Shown: one piece after another, positions 1 to 7,657 of the stretch
Layout of the letters: every line of letters starts with the position of its first letter
Position numbering within the stretch: position 1 is the stretch's first letter
NCBI RefSeq assembly: GCF_010550675.1
Contig: NZ_JAAGOA010000038.1
Span: forward strand, 1-35,771
Origin: Phytoactinopolyspora halotolerans
GTDB taxonomy: Bacteria; Actinomycetota; Actinomycetes; Jiangellales; Jiangellaceae
Length of the DNA: 35,771 nucleotides
Direction: 5' to 3'
Notes under the pieces: model-generated
Told to the model about the DNA's origin: nothing
The model's input: the letters and a program-made list of their open reading frames with translations, nothing else
Database searches by the model: none
Program-made: the position numbers and the translations under genes

Positions 1-1082
1 AGGAACAGATCGACCCGGATGTGGTCGATCTTGCGGGTATCACCGGCCTTCTTACACGCCCGCGCCAACACATCGATACGCTCACACGCAGCGGCGGCAC
101 GATCGATGGGCAGATCGTAACCGGCCACGTTCGCGCTACCGTCAGGGTTACGCGAACCCACCACCCGACGACCCCGGATCGCTTTGCGGTACTTCTTCTC
201 CGCCCACTCGGGATCGATCGCGATCGCGGCCTTCTTGATCGCATCGATCAACTCCGCCACCGTCATCCCCGGCGCATCCGGGAGCAGGAAGGCGCAGATG
301 TAACCGGCCTGATCATCATCGAGGCCGTCGGTCCAGGACACGAACGCCTGCGCGCGGGGCTCGTCCAACACCCCGGCCAGCATCGCCTGACCCAGCATCG
401 GCAGACGATGATGGATGTCGTAGGCGAAACCGAACACCCGCCCGGCGCGTGAACGCGACCACACCAACGCCGCGCGGGCCTCCTCCGGGGCGAACTCCCC
501 CGGCACCTGTACCCGCTGCAGCGTGTCCGCCGAACCGGGCACCCGCATCCCGGTCTCCAGCAGACACAACAAGAACAACGCCCGATCCCGGGTAGCCTGC
601 CGGTAGGCCGCCTTCATCACCTCGACCGTGTCACGCCCGCACACCCCCGCGATCGGGATGTCCTCCAACATCGCCAGCAGATCCGCACCCGCGGGCACCG
701 CATCCAGGCCCTGCGGAACCGGCCACGGCCCACCACCACCCTCAGCGCCACAGGAGTCCTCACCACCGCCGTCACGGCCGCCGTGGCGGGCCGCGGCACC
801 ACCACGCCGCACCGGCATGTCGCCGTCGTTATCGCGGCACTGACCGTCGCTGAGGCCCTTGTCATCGTTGTGGGGACGCTCGTCGGCGCCGTCATCGTCG
901 TTGCGGTGTTCCCCGTCATCGCCGTCGCGGCGGGACTCGCCGTCGTCACCGCAGCGCTGACCGTCGCTGGGGCGTGCATCGTGGCCGGCGCACTCGTCAC
1001 CGCTGCTGCCGGGCGCGGCGTCGTCGTGGACCGCGTCACCGGGCACGGCGTCGTCGTCGCTGGGATGGGGGTGAACGGACAT
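1..1082 (-). CDS. DUF222 (13E12-type) protein, 5' part only; HNH domain expected beyond the left edge
   Basis: The reading frame is open from an ATG at 1082 to the left edge, about 360 codons with no stop. Residues ~1-125 are a low-complexity Asp/Gly/Arg-rich tail containing two diverged copies of an SDGQ-type block. From ~125 comes a DUF222-like helical domain: AMLEDIPIAGVCGRDTVEV, then QATRDRALFLLCLLETG, EEARAALVWSRSRAGRVF, a DEPRAQAFV segment and AAACERIDVLARACKKAGD near the edge. In this actinobacterial family DUF222 is normally followed by a C-terminal HNH nuclease domain, which would lie outside the window. The members are highly repeated in actinobacterial genomes and their physiological role is unclear. 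Codon use is normal for the window. I am confident of the family and moderately confident of the start, because no strong ribosome site is evident. Confidence 0.8.
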   Translation of the reverse strand, partial: MSVHPHPSDDDAVPGDAVHDDAAPGSSGDECAGHDARPSDGQRCGDDGESRRDGDDGEHRNDDDGADERPHNDDKGLSDGQCRDNDGDMPVRRGGAAARHGGRDGGGEDSCGAEGGGGPWPVPQGLDAVPAGADLLAMLEDIPIAGVCGRDTVEVMKAAYRQATRDRALFLLCLLETGMRVPGSADTLQRVQVPGEFAPEEARAALVWSRSRAGRVFGFAYDIHHRLPMLGQAMLAGVLDEPRAQAFVSWTDGLDDDQAGYICAFLLPDAPGMTVAELIDAIKKAAIAIDPEWAEKKYRKAIRGRRVVGSRNPDGSANVAGYDLPIDRAAAACERIDVLARACKKAGDTRKIDHIRVDLF

Positions 1083-1309
1083 GGCGGCCGGCCTCCAAAA
1101 GGCACAACGGTCAACGGACCGGGCCGGCCACACCCGCCGAACCCACACCAACCACCACAGAACTCAACACACCGAGCGGAAACCAAAAGCAGAACCGCTC
1201 CAACACCGATAAACCCACTCTACATCGAACACACATACGAACGCAAGTCGTGGCGCACACCGAACGGCAGACCCAGGCCTATCCCGAAAGAACCGATGCG
1301 GCCACCACC
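1083..1309. other. Intergenic region upstream of the DUF222 gene
   Basis: This stretch separates the DUF222 start from the end of the WYL regulator. It is A/C-rich and less GC-rich than the flanking genes around 1150-1250, as expected for a promoter of the minus-strand DUF222 gene. No convincing -35/-10 pair or terminator hairpin was identified. Confidence 0.4.
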
Positions 1310-2281
1310 TCATCGCCAGACCGGCAGATCAGACCCTGCCGGCTCGCTTGCCCGCAGAAGGCGTTGCCCGAGCGATTGCGCAGCCTGTCGCAACTCCGCA
1401 CACTCGACGATCCGGAACGGAGCCGGGATCGACGCAAGTTCCGAGACATACCAGCCCGGATTGCTCGTACTGCCGACCAGCCGGGTGGTGTCGCCGTCGA
1501 GCCGCTCTAACCGGCCCAGCGCGCGCGGAATACATCGCGCAACCTGCTCCACCTGCGCCTCGATGATGATCTCCGCCTCATACTCCCACCCAACGGCGAG
1601 ATGCGCCTCCAGATCCGCAACCGGATCCAGGTCGACCGGCACATCGAACGTCTCCTCGAGCAGCTCAACGGCGGTGATCCGATCGATCCGGTACACCCGC
1701 CGAGCGCTCGCTGCATGCGACCAGCACAGCAGGTACCACCGACCGTGGCGCACGACCACCGCCCACGGATCGACCTCGATGTCCCGCTCACGCCCCGCCT
1801 CGGAACGGTAGCCGATCCGCACCCTGCGGTGGCTCGACCGAGCATGCACCAGCGCGGTCGTGGTACTCGGGTCGGGCCGCACCGCCGCGCGATCAGGCGC
1901 CGGCGCCGTGGTCCGACGGACAGCATCGGCCTGGGCGGCCACCGGCTCCGGCAGCGCCCGCACGATCTTGCCCAGCGCCCCACCCACCAGATCGGTGGGA
2001 TCACTCGCCGCATGGTGACCGTCCAAGACCGCCATGACCAACCCGAGCGCCTCGGCCGCCGTGAACATCAGCGGCGGGAGCCGCAAGCCTCGCCCGACCC
2101 GGTAGCCGCCATACGGCCCGCGCACGGAATCGATCGGGATGCCGGCCTCACGGAGGATGCCCACGTACCGCCGGGCGGCACGCTCGGACACCCCAAGCTT
2201 GTCGGCAAGTCGATCCGCCGTGATACCCGGGCTTGCCTGAACGATCTCAAGCGCCAGCAATGCCCGTGCCGTCGGACTCAC
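1310..2281 (-). CDS. WYL-domain transcriptional regulator with N-terminal HTH (YafY/PafC-like)
   Basis: A 323-residue DNA-binding regulator. Residues ~1-60 form a DeoR/HTH_11-type winged helix (ALLALEIVQASPGITADRLA, then KLGVSERAARRYVGILREAG), followed by the GPYGGYRVGRGLRLPPL wing. The WYL domain lies at ~140-215 and includes the literal W-Y-L in RHGRWYLLCW; a WCX-like C-terminal region follows. WYL domains bind ligands or nucleic acid, and these proteins often control divergent neighbours or DNA-damage genes. The GTG at 2281 was chosen because it begins at the conserved 'SPTARALLALE' and gives the usual family length. The frame stays open upstream to 2494, but that extension looks unlike a protein. 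It is divergent from the DUF6506 gene and could regulate it, though the operator there looks MerR-type. Confidence 0.85.
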   Translation of the reverse strand: MSPTARALLALEIVQASPGITADRLADKLGVSERAARRYVGILREAGIPIDSVRGPYGGYRVGRGLRLPPLMFTAAEALGLVMAVLDGHHAASDPTDLVGGALGKIVRALPEPVAAQADAVRRTTAPAPDRAAVRPDPSTTTALVHARSSHRRVRIGYRSEAGRERDIEVDPWAVVVRHGRWYLLCWSHAASARRVYRIDRITAVELLEETFDVPVDLDPVADLEAHLAVGWEYEAEIIIEAQVEQVARCIPRALGRLERLDGDTTRLVGSTSNPGWYVSELASIPAPFRIVECAELRQAAQSLGQRLLRASEPAGSDLPVWR

Positions 2282-2460
2282 GTCAGGACTCAACAGCTCA
2301 TGTCCAATCCGGAAGCGTACTGTCCGGAACCGAGTGTAGCGGGGCACGCGATCGAGTACCGCCTGCGTGCACCCGGCCTGATCCGGGTGGCCACACACCG
2401 ACGAACCGACCAGGACCCACACCGTCGCCCGACGAGTGCCATCGAACAGGCGAACCACGC

Positions 2461-2491
2461 TTGACCTAAAGTTAAGTCGAGGTTCTAACGT
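2461..2491 (+). promoter_or_regulatory. MerR-type promoter (19-bp spacer) with internal palindrome, upstream of DUF6506
   Basis: A -35 TTGACC (2461-2466) and a -10 TAACGT (2486-2491) are separated by 19 bp, the overlong spacer typical of MerR-family promoters. Inside the spacer is ACCTAAAGTTAAGTCGAGGT (2464-2483). It is an imperfect palindrome with ACCT/AGGT ends and a TTAA centre, the form used by SoxR-like and other MerR regulators. The gene start is 36 bp downstream. No MerR-family gene is in the window, so the regulator would act in trans. Confidence 0.55.
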
Positions 2492-2526
2492 CATCGATAT
2501 CGGACACCGACCGCAAGGAGCACGCC

Positions 2527-2847
2527 ATGACCGTCACATGGGCCTATATCTACGAACACCCGGGCACCGACCCCGTCACCGACCGCACCGTGATCGACCG
2601 CGGCGGCCAGCGCACCATCCTCGCCCCCACGCCGACCGCGGCCGCCGCCCCGGAGATCGCACGCCGGTTGGTGGACGAAGACGGCGTGAGCCTGATCGAA
2701 CTCTGCGGCGGCTTCAGCCTGGCCGACGCGGCCCGCGTGCACGAAGCCGTGGAGAACGTCGCCGTCGGCCACGTGACCTTCGCAGTGGACTCGGTCGCAG
2801 CGGCAGCCGCGTACGGCGCCACGTTCGACGAGGCCGTCACCTCCTGA
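2527..2847 (+). CDS. DUF6506 family small protein
   Basis: A soluble 106-residue protein of unknown function. The sequence has the features I associate with DUF6506: an N-terminal beta strand (WAYIYEHPGTDP), then TVIDRGGQRTILA, a helix with EIARRLVDEDGVSLIELCGG, FSLADAARVHEAVENVAVG and a final strand VTFAVDSVAAAAAYG. The ELCGGF motif around residue 60 is the best-conserved part. A ribosome site AAGGAG lies 8 bases before the ATG. The gene stands alone behind a MerR-type promoter, so conditional expression in response to an effector or stress is plausible. No enzymatic role can be read from the sequence. Confidence 0.75.
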   Translation: MTVTWAYIYEHPGTDPVTDRTVIDRGGQRTILAPTPTAAAAPEIARRLVDEDGVSLIELCGGFSLADAARVHEAVENVAVGHVTFAVDSVAAAAAYGATFDEAVTS

Positions 2848-2860
2848 CAGAAGTTGCGCT

Positions 2861-2875
2861 TGATTATTATTCTCA
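2861..2875. promoter_or_regulatory. Candidate Zur box upstream of L36
   Basis: TGATTATTATTCTCA sits in a strikingly AT-rich island in otherwise GC-rich DNA and matches 11 of 15 positions of the actinobacterial Zur-type palindrome TGAAAATGATTTTCA (as I recall it). It overlaps a second inverted repeat, TTATTCT-5-AGAATAA (2867-2885). It lies about 100 bp upstream of the zinc-free L36 gene. Zinc-dependent repression of such paralogues is well known; the site itself is inference. Confidence 0.5.
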
Positions 2876-2977
2876 ATTAGAATAACGGCTCGACCGTCCT
2901 GGAATCTCGCGCACCGGCGCTCCGTCTCCAAAGCGCGTAGGACGAAGAAGCACGACGCTGAGGGAGTCGAGTCATCC

Positions 2978-3100
2978 ATGAAGGTCCGCAACTCGCTGAA
3001 GTCGTTGAAGAAGAAGCCAGGCGCCCAGGTCGTCCGTCGCCGGGGCAGGCTTTACGTCATCAACAAGCACAATCCGCGCTTCAAGGCCCGGCAGGGCTGA
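2978..3100 (+). CDS. rpmJ: 50S ribosomal protein L36, zinc-free (type B / YkgO-like)
   Basis: A 40-residue basic protein: [20 protein letters not shown], then [19 protein letters not shown]. This is the L36 fold without the four Cys/His zinc ligands of the usual form, so it is the C-minus paralogue that replaces zinc-binding L36 under zinc shortage. AGGGAG lies ~11 bases before the ATG. It faces the cysteine-free L31 gene across a shared hairpin, and both have AT-rich Zur-like sites upstream. The assignment is firm; regulation is inferred. Confidence 0.93.
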   Translation: MKVRNSLKSLKKKPGAQVVRRRGRLYVINKHNPRFKARQG

Positions 3101-3127
3101 GACCGCGCAATCATACGCACGATGCAC

Positions 3128-3163
3128 AAGGCCGCCCCGGATCGAGTCTCCCGGGGCGGCCTT
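3128..3163. terminator. Bidirectional terminator hairpin between L36 and L31
   Basis: A perfect 13-bp stem, AAGGCCGCCCCGG (3128-3140) with CCGGGGCGGCCTT (3151-3163), and a 10-base loop. It lies between two convergent genes, so it can serve both. The arms end in A/T pairs, but there is no long T tract. Confidence 0.8.
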
Positions 3164-3210
3164 CGACATCCTGCGTTTCGTGGCACCGAGGCCCGTCGAC
3201 GACGGCGGGC

Positions 3211-3459
3211 TCAGCGCTCCCGGCCGAACCTGCGGCGGAACTTCTCGACCTGCCCGGCCGTGTCGAGAATCTTCGCCCGGCCGGTGTAGAACGGGTGGCT
3301 GGCCGAGGAGATCTCCACGTCCACCACCGGATAGGTCTGACCGTCCTCCCAGACGATCGTCTTATCCGACGTCGCTGTGGACCGGGTCAGAAACGACATT
3401 CCCGCTGCGCCGTCCCGGAAGACCACCGGGTGGTAGTCGGGGTGGATACCTTCCTTCAT
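3211..3459 (-). CDS. rpmE2: 50S ribosomal protein L31 type B, zinc-free
   Basis: An 82-residue protein starting [18 protein letters not shown], with [37 protein letters not shown] and a C-terminal [10 protein letters not shown]. These are signatures of L31 type B. The CxxC zinc ligands of type A L31 are absent, so this is the zinc-independent paralogue. A GGAG ribosome site precedes the ATG. An AT-rich Zur-like element lies ~60 bp upstream on the minus strand. In many actinobacteria such paralogues (L31, L36, L33, S14, S18, L28) are induced together when zinc is short; here only L31 and L36 are visible. Confidence 0.95.
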   Translation of the reverse strand: MKEGIHPDYHPVVFRDGAAGMSFLTRSTATSDKTIVWEDGQTYPVVDVEISSASHPFYTGRAKILDTAGQVEKFRRRFGRER

Positions 3460-3847
3460 CTGACTCTCCGTCCTCTACTTTCACTTCAGGTAGCACTGCA
3501 CCTAACGATGATGATAATCAATTCTATTCCTCCCGGTCGGCTGTGCGGAACCTCAGCCGCACACGGCCTGCGGCTCGTTCGCCGGTCATCATCGTCATCC
3601 ACCGACGACGCGTCATCGGCTGGGACGATCCGCCGCCGGCCACGGACGACGCGCCTGCCGCCTCGCCGGATCGGGTCGCCGCCTCGGTGCCCGCTCCTTC
3701 CCTGCCGGACCGTCGGATGCGGCGGTGGTGCTTGCCGAGTGCACCGTGCTTCGGCGCGAGGTCCAGAACGGCTATCAGTACCCGACGATCGCCCTGCAGC
3801 GATCCGCGACAGTTCGCCCGGACTCGGGAGCTGGACGGAGATGAGCA
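3460..3847. other. Intergenic region without a recognisable gene
   Basis: Between the L31 promoter and the end of the ABC permease gene. It contains the AT-rich Zur-like site near 3512-3526. From ~3540 to 3847 several frames are open on both strands, but none gives a recognisable protein, a clear ribosome site or a consistent high-GC third position. It may be a decayed gene; I saw no family resemblance, including to L28, L33, S14 or S18. Confidence 0.4.
3512..3526. promoter_or_regulatory. Candidate Zur box upstream of L31
   Basis: TGATAATCAATTCTA on the plus strand (TAGAATTGATTATCA on the minus strand) matches 11 of 15 positions of the Zur-type palindrome TGAAAATGATTTTCA. It lies 53-67 bp before the L31 start in a short AT-rich island. 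Its resemblance to the site before the convergent L36 gene supports shared zinc control. Confidence 0.5.
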
Positions 3848-4633
3848 TCACTTCAGCTCGCTACGCGTGACCCTCCACAGTCCGATGAGAAGCGGCAGCA
3901 CGAACCACACCAGCATCGACGTGCCCAGCTGAGCCCAATCCCTGGCCGCCATGGTCTCTTCCAGCAACGGTTCCGTCGCCGACGAGAAGTCGAGCCAACG
4001 CGCGGGTTCCTCCAGTGAGGAGATCAGCCCGGTGAGGATCGACCACAGTGTCGGAAGCAGGTAGTACAGCACGATGGCCAGCGGCGAACTGAGGAACACC
4101 AGGCCGAACGCGACCCCGACCAGCACACCCGCAAGCTGGAAGACCACCGCGCGCCCCAGCAGCCCACTTCCGAGCGACCAGCTTCCGGATGCGTCCGTCG
4201 TCATCGAGGCGACCACGTTCAGCAAAGCGGCCAGCGCGAGGCACACGACCGTCACCGCGACCACCAACACCGCCACCGCCGCCACCTTGGCCGCGACGAT
4301 CAGCGGCCTCCGTGGTTCTAGAGCGAACGTGGTCAGCGCGGTTCGCTGCGACCACTCGCTCGTCACGGCCAGAATCCCCAGGACCGGCAGCAGGATCCCG
4401 ACACCGAGCTGCGCCACCTGGAAGAAGTCATCGAACGATCGGTCGGCCGGCTCACCGGCGATCAACAGAGCGACTGTCAGTCCCACGATGCTCAGCAGCA
4501 CGATGCTGAGCAGTGCCACGCCGGCCCGGGTGTCCGTCATCTTGCGCAGCTCGACGCCGGTCAGCCTCGCCAGCGACGGCGCGGCCGGCGTGTGCACGCG
4601 GTCGGAACGCGAGGTGGTCATCGTCGTTGTCAT
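3848..4633 (-). CDS. ABC-2 type transporter permease subunit
   Basis: A 261-residue integral membrane protein with a short cytoplasmic N-terminus and about six hydrophobic segments: near 40-58 (VALLSIVLLSIVGLTVALLI), 75-90, 112-138, 160-180, 183-203 and 240-253. The cytoplasmic LEPRRPLIVAAKV segment (~105-117), just before a membrane span, is typical of ABC-2 permeases. It overlaps the upstream ATPase gene by 4 bases (ATGA), so the two are translationally coupled and form one exporter. The divergent histidine kinase/response regulator pair suggests stress- or drug-responsive expression. The substrate cannot be inferred. Confidence 0.85.
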   Translation of the reverse strand: MTTTMTTSRSDRVHTPAAPSLARLTGVELRKMTDTRAGVALLSIVLLSIVGLTVALLIAGEPADRSFDDFFQVAQLGVGILLPVLGILAVTSEWSQRTALTTFALEPRRPLIVAAKVAAVAVLVVAVTVVCLALAALLNVVASMTTDASGSWSLGSGLLGRAVVFQLAGVLVGVAFGLVFLSSPLAIVLYYLLPTLWSILTGLISSLEEPARWLDFSSATEPLLEETMAARDWAQLGTSMLVWFVLPLLIGLWRVTRSELK

Positions 4634-5583
4634 GCCGCTTCTCCCTTGTCTTCCGTCGGTGCCGTTGCCGACGCCGCGCCCGCCGACGTCGCGCCCGCCG
4701 ACGTCGCACCGGCGGACGTCAGGCTCAGGAACAGTCCTTCCAGGCCGGCCGAGTCCGCGGGCCGGAGTTCGAGCAGCACCACACCGGCGGCCGCCGCCGC
4801 ACGCCCGACCGTCTCGGCGTCGGCGTCCACGGTGAACGACCCATCCTGGGTTTCACGAACCGCGACACCCGCATCAGCGAGCGCACGTTCCAGCGCCGGC
4901 GGTTCCAGGGCGCGGACGACCAGCCCACCCGGGGCCAGCAGCTCATCCTTGTCGCCGTCGGCGACCACCTGCCCATTGCCGATCACCACGACGTGGTCTG
5001 CCACCGCCTCCACCTCACGCAGAAGGTGCGAGGAGAGCATGACCGTGCCGCCCCGGTCGGCGAAGTCACGCAACAGGCTGCGCATCCAGTAGATGCCCTC
5101 GGGGTCCAACCCGTTCGCCGGCTCGTCCAGGATCAACACACTCGGATCTCCGAGCAGAGCGTGCGCGATGCCGAGCCGCTGCCGCATGCCCAGGGAGTAG
5201 TTGCCGACGCGTCGTTTCGCGGCCGCTCCGGTCAGACCGACCAGCTCCAAGACGTCGTCGACCCGACTCCGAGGCACCCCGAGCAACTGTCCCGACACCG
5301 CCAGCACCTCACGGCCGGTGCGGCCCGCATGCTGGGCGGAGGCGTCCAGCAGCACCCCCACGTGGCGCCCGGGGTTGGGCAGGTCACGGTAGGCGACGCC
5401 GTCGATGGTCGCGCTGCCCGCCGACGGAGGCGTCAACCCGCAGATCATCCGCATCGTGGTGGATTTGCCGGCCCCGTTCGGGCCGAGGAACCCGGTGACC
5501 GTGCCCGGCCGGCAGACGAACGACACATCGTCCACCGCCGTCACGGCTCCGTAGCGTTTCGTCACGTGTTCGACAGTGATCAT
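4630..5583 (-). CDS. ABC transporter ATP-binding protein (ABC-2 exporter)
   Basis: A 317-residue ATPase. Walker A is GPNGAGKST (~35-43), the Q-loop region follows, the signature NYSLGMRQRLGIAHALLGDP is near 128-147, and Walker B is VLILDEPANGLDPEG (~149-163) with an H-loop in MLSSHLLREVEA. Residues ~215-290 form the extra C-terminal domain common in drug/antibiotic or NatA-like exporter ATPases. The last ~30 residues carry SAGAT repeats encoded by a 15-bp tandem repeat. It powers the overlapping permease. Transcription diverges from the two-component genes, with 131 bp between starts. Confidence 0.9.
   Translation of the reverse strand: MITVEHVTKRYGAVTAVDDVSFVCRPGTVTGFLGPNGAGKSTTMRMICGLTPPSAGSATIDGVAYRDLPNPGRHVGVLLDASAQHAGRTGREVLAVSGQLLGVPRSRVDDVLELVGLTGAAAKRRVGNYSLGMRQRLGIAHALLGDPSVLILDEPANGLDPEGIYWMRSLLRDFADRGGTVMLSSHLLREVEAVADHVVVIGNGQVVADGDKDELLAPGGLVVRALEPPALERALADAGVAVRETQDGSFTVDADAETVGRAAAAAGVVLLELRPADSAGLEGLFLSLTSAGATSAGATSAGAASATAPTEDKGEAA
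4667..4722. repeat. 15-bp tandem repeat in the 3' end of the ABC ATPase gene
   Basis: About 3.7 units of a 15-base motif (GCCGACGTCGCGCCC and variants) encoding SAGAT repeats. The unit length keeps the frame. It lies just before the overlapping permease start. Confidence 0.8.
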
Positions 5584-5643
5584 GTCACCGATACTGCTGT
5601 CGCCATCCGGCTATCCGCGTCGCTCGATCGGCCAGCATCGACC

Positions 5644-5675
5644 TACCAAAGGCTGCCCCCGGATCGACCTTGGTA
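5644..5675. promoter_or_regulatory. Inverted repeat in the divergent ABC / two-component promoter region
   Basis: TACCAAAGG (5644-5652) and CCTTGGTA (5668-5675) form an inverted repeat whose half-site starts are ~24 bp apart. It lies between the divergent ATPase and kinase genes, where the NarL-type response regulator would be expected to bind. Function is inferred from position and symmetry only. Confidence 0.4.
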
Positions 5676-5714
5676 GCTCCTGCTCCGACCCGGCGGGCCG
5701 TACCGTGGTCTGCT

Positions 5715-6974
5715 GTGAGCGTCCCCTTGCCGCAGCGCAGCCGATCCATCTCGGTGGCCGAGCTGCCGGGCCTGCTGCCCGGGCTACTTCGCTACGACGC
5801 CGATACCGGCCCCCGGCCCGCGCGTCGCACCCCACGCGACTGGCTGGTCGACGTCGTCTTATTCCTGCTCGCCATCGGGATCGGCCTGACCGCCTTTGAC
5901 CAGGGAGGCGGCGCCGCCGCGCGTGAGGAGGTTCAGCTCGCTGACCTCGCAGCGGGAGCGACCGCCTGTCTCGCGTTGTGGTGGCGCCGCCGCTGGCCGA
6001 CCGCGCTGGCGGTCGCCATCGCACCACTCTCGATCGTCGCGTCGTCGGCCGGTGGTGCAGCCGTCGTCATGATGTTCACCGTCGCCGTCCACCGCCGCTT
6101 CGCCGTCACCATGGCAGTCGCCGCATTGCACATGGTCAGCGGATCCCTGTACTACCTCGTCTATCCCGACCCCGAGCTGTCCCTGCGCGCGTCGATCGTC
6201 GCCGGCGTGCTGCTCGTGACCGCGGTCACCGCGTGGGGTCTGTTCGTGCGGGCCCGCCGGCAGCTGGTGCTTTCGCTGCGCGAGCGCGCACAGCAGGCCG
6301 AATCCGAGGCCGCACTCCGCGTCGAACAGGCCCGTCACCTGGAACGCGAGCGCATCGCCCGGGAGATGCATGACGTGCTCGCACACCGGATCTCGTTGCT
6401 CAGCGTCCACGCGGGTGCGCTGGAGTACCGCCCCGGCGCACCGGGGCACGAGATCGCCGCCGCGGCGTCGGTGATCCGCTCCAGCGCGCATCAGGCACTG
6501 CAGGACCTGCGCGACGTCATCGGCGTGTTGCGCACGCAGCCTGTCACGGACGCCGACCCGGAGGGACCGCAACCGACGCTGGACGACCTTCCCGCGCTGG
6601 TCGAGGAGTCTCGTCAAGCCGGGATGCGGATCACCTTCGACGACCGCCGCGACGACGACGCACCGGCTCCGCCCGCCACGATCGCCCGCTGCGCGTACCG
6701 GGTGGTGCAGGAAGGTCTGACCAACGCGCACAAGCATGCCAGCGGTTCGGCGGTGCGGGTCACGCTGGAAGGTAATCCCGTCGACGGCCTCTGCGTCGAG
6801 GTCTGGAACCGTATGCCGGTCAGCCGCATGGGAGCGCAGAGCGAGATTCCCGGTGCCGGTACCGGGCTGATCGGGCTGGCCGAACGGCTCGCCCTTGCCG
6901 ATGGGCGGTTCGAACATGGCAGGACGCCGGATGGCGACTTTCGCATCCGGGCTTGGTTACCGTGGCCTGCGTGA
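5715..6974 (+). CDS. Sensor histidine kinase, NarL/DesK type (HisKA_3)
   Basis: A 419-residue membrane kinase. Five or so transmembrane segments lie between residues ~45 and ~178, with little extracellular sequence, so signals are probably sensed within or at the membrane. A coiled coil (LRERAQQAESEAALRVEQAR) leads to the HisKA_3 dimerisation box EREMHDVLAHRIS-like, with phospho-acceptor His219 (RIAREMHDVLAHR). The HATPase domain follows, with an N box at NAHKHASGSAVRV and a G box at GAGTGLIGLAERL. I chose the GTG at 5715; a TTG at 5670 in frame is the alternative. The stop overlaps the response regulator start (GTGA). Confidence 0.9.
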   Translation: MSVPLPQRSRSISVAELPGLLPGLLRYDADTGPRPARRTPRDWLVDVVLFLLAIGIGLTAFDQGGGAAAREEVQLADLAAGATACLALWWRRRWPTALAVAIAPLSIVASSAGGAAVVMMFTVAVHRRFAVTMAVAALHMVSGSLYYLVYPDPELSLRASIVAGVLLVTAVTAWGLFVRARRQLVLSLRERAQQAESEAALRVEQARHLERERIAREMHDVLAHRISLLSVHAGALEYRPGAPGHEIAAAASVIRSSAHQALQDLRDVIGVLRTQPVTDADPEGPQPTLDDLPALVEESRQAGMRITFDDRRDDDAPAPPATIARCAYRVVQEGLTNAHKHASGSAVRVTLEGNPVDGLCVEVWNRMPVSRMGAQSEIPGAGTGLIGLAERLALADGRFEHGRTPDGDFRIRAWLPWPA

Positions 6975-7645
6975 CCAATATCAAGGTGCTCATCGTCGAT
7001 GACGACGCCCTGGTTCGGGCTGGTCTGACGATGATGCTGGCCGGAGCGCCGGATGTGGAGATCGTCGGCGAGGCCGCGGACGGCGCCGACGTCCCCGGCG
7101 CGGTGGAGTCCACGAAGCCGGACGTCGTACTGATGGATATCCGGATGCCGGATATCGACGGTCTCGCCGCCACCGAGACGCTGCGCCGACGGCCGGATCC
7201 GCCCGAGGTGGTGATCCTCACGACGTTCGACGCCGACGAGCACGTGCTGCGGGCGCTGCGTGCCGGTGCCACCGGATTCCTGCTCAAGGACACTCCGCCG
7301 GCCGATATCGTCGCCGCGGTCCGGCGTGCCGCGGCCGGCGAGCCGATCCTCTCCCCCGCGGTGACCCGGCAGCTCATCGCCCACGTCACCGGAACCGAGC
7401 GCGCCGGCGGCGGTGGCAACGGCGACCGCCGGGCACGTGCGACGTCGGCCCTCGCCACGCTGTCCGACCGCGAACGGGAGGTCGCCGTCGCGATCGCAGA
7501 CGGCAAGTCGAACGCCGAGATCGCCTCCGACCTTTACATGAGCGTGGCCACCGTCAAAGCCCACGTGTCCCGGATGCTGACGAAGCTGGAACTCAACAAC
7601 CGGGTGCAGATCGCGTTGCTCGTGCACGACGCCGACCTGATCTGA
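6971..7645 (+). CDS. Response regulator, NarL/FixJ family (REC + LuxR HTH)
   Basis: A 224-residue regulator. The receiver domain (~1-120) has the acidic pair VDDD, phospho-acceptor Asp56 in VVLMDIRMPD, a conserved Thr in ILTTFDAD and Lys in FLLKDTPPAD. The LuxR-type HTH (~155-215) contains LSDREREVAVAIADGKSNAE and SVATVKAHVSRMLTKL. The start is the GTG overlapping the kinase stop by 4 bases, giving VTNIKVLIVDDD; an upstream ATG in the same frame would add unlikely residues. The kinase is its partner. The divergent ABC exporter is the likely target, with the inverted repeat at 5644-5675 as a possible site. Confidence 0.93.
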   Translation: MTNIKVLIVDDDALVRAGLTMMLAGAPDVEIVGEAADGADVPGAVESTKPDVVLMDIRMPDIDGLAATETLRRRPDPPEVVILTTFDADEHVLRALRAGATGFLLKDTPPADIVAAVRRAAAGEPILSPAVTRQLIAHVTGTERAGGGGNGDRRARATSALATLSDREREVAVAIADGKSNAEIASDLYMSVATVKAHVSRMLTKLELNNRVQIALLVHDADLI

Positions 7646-7657
7646 CCCCCCGCAGCC

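Noticed and set aside
2491-2991. A 166-codon minus-strand frame opposite DUF6506 and the L36 promoter.
   Set aside because: It is antisense to a well-supported gene and crosses the regulatory AT-rich island; mirror-frame openness is common at this GC content.
3486-3851. A 121-codon minus-strand frame after the ABC permease gene.
   Set aside because: Arg/Ser/Pro-rich translation without a family, running through the Zur-like AT-rich island; no ribosome site and no typical codon bias.
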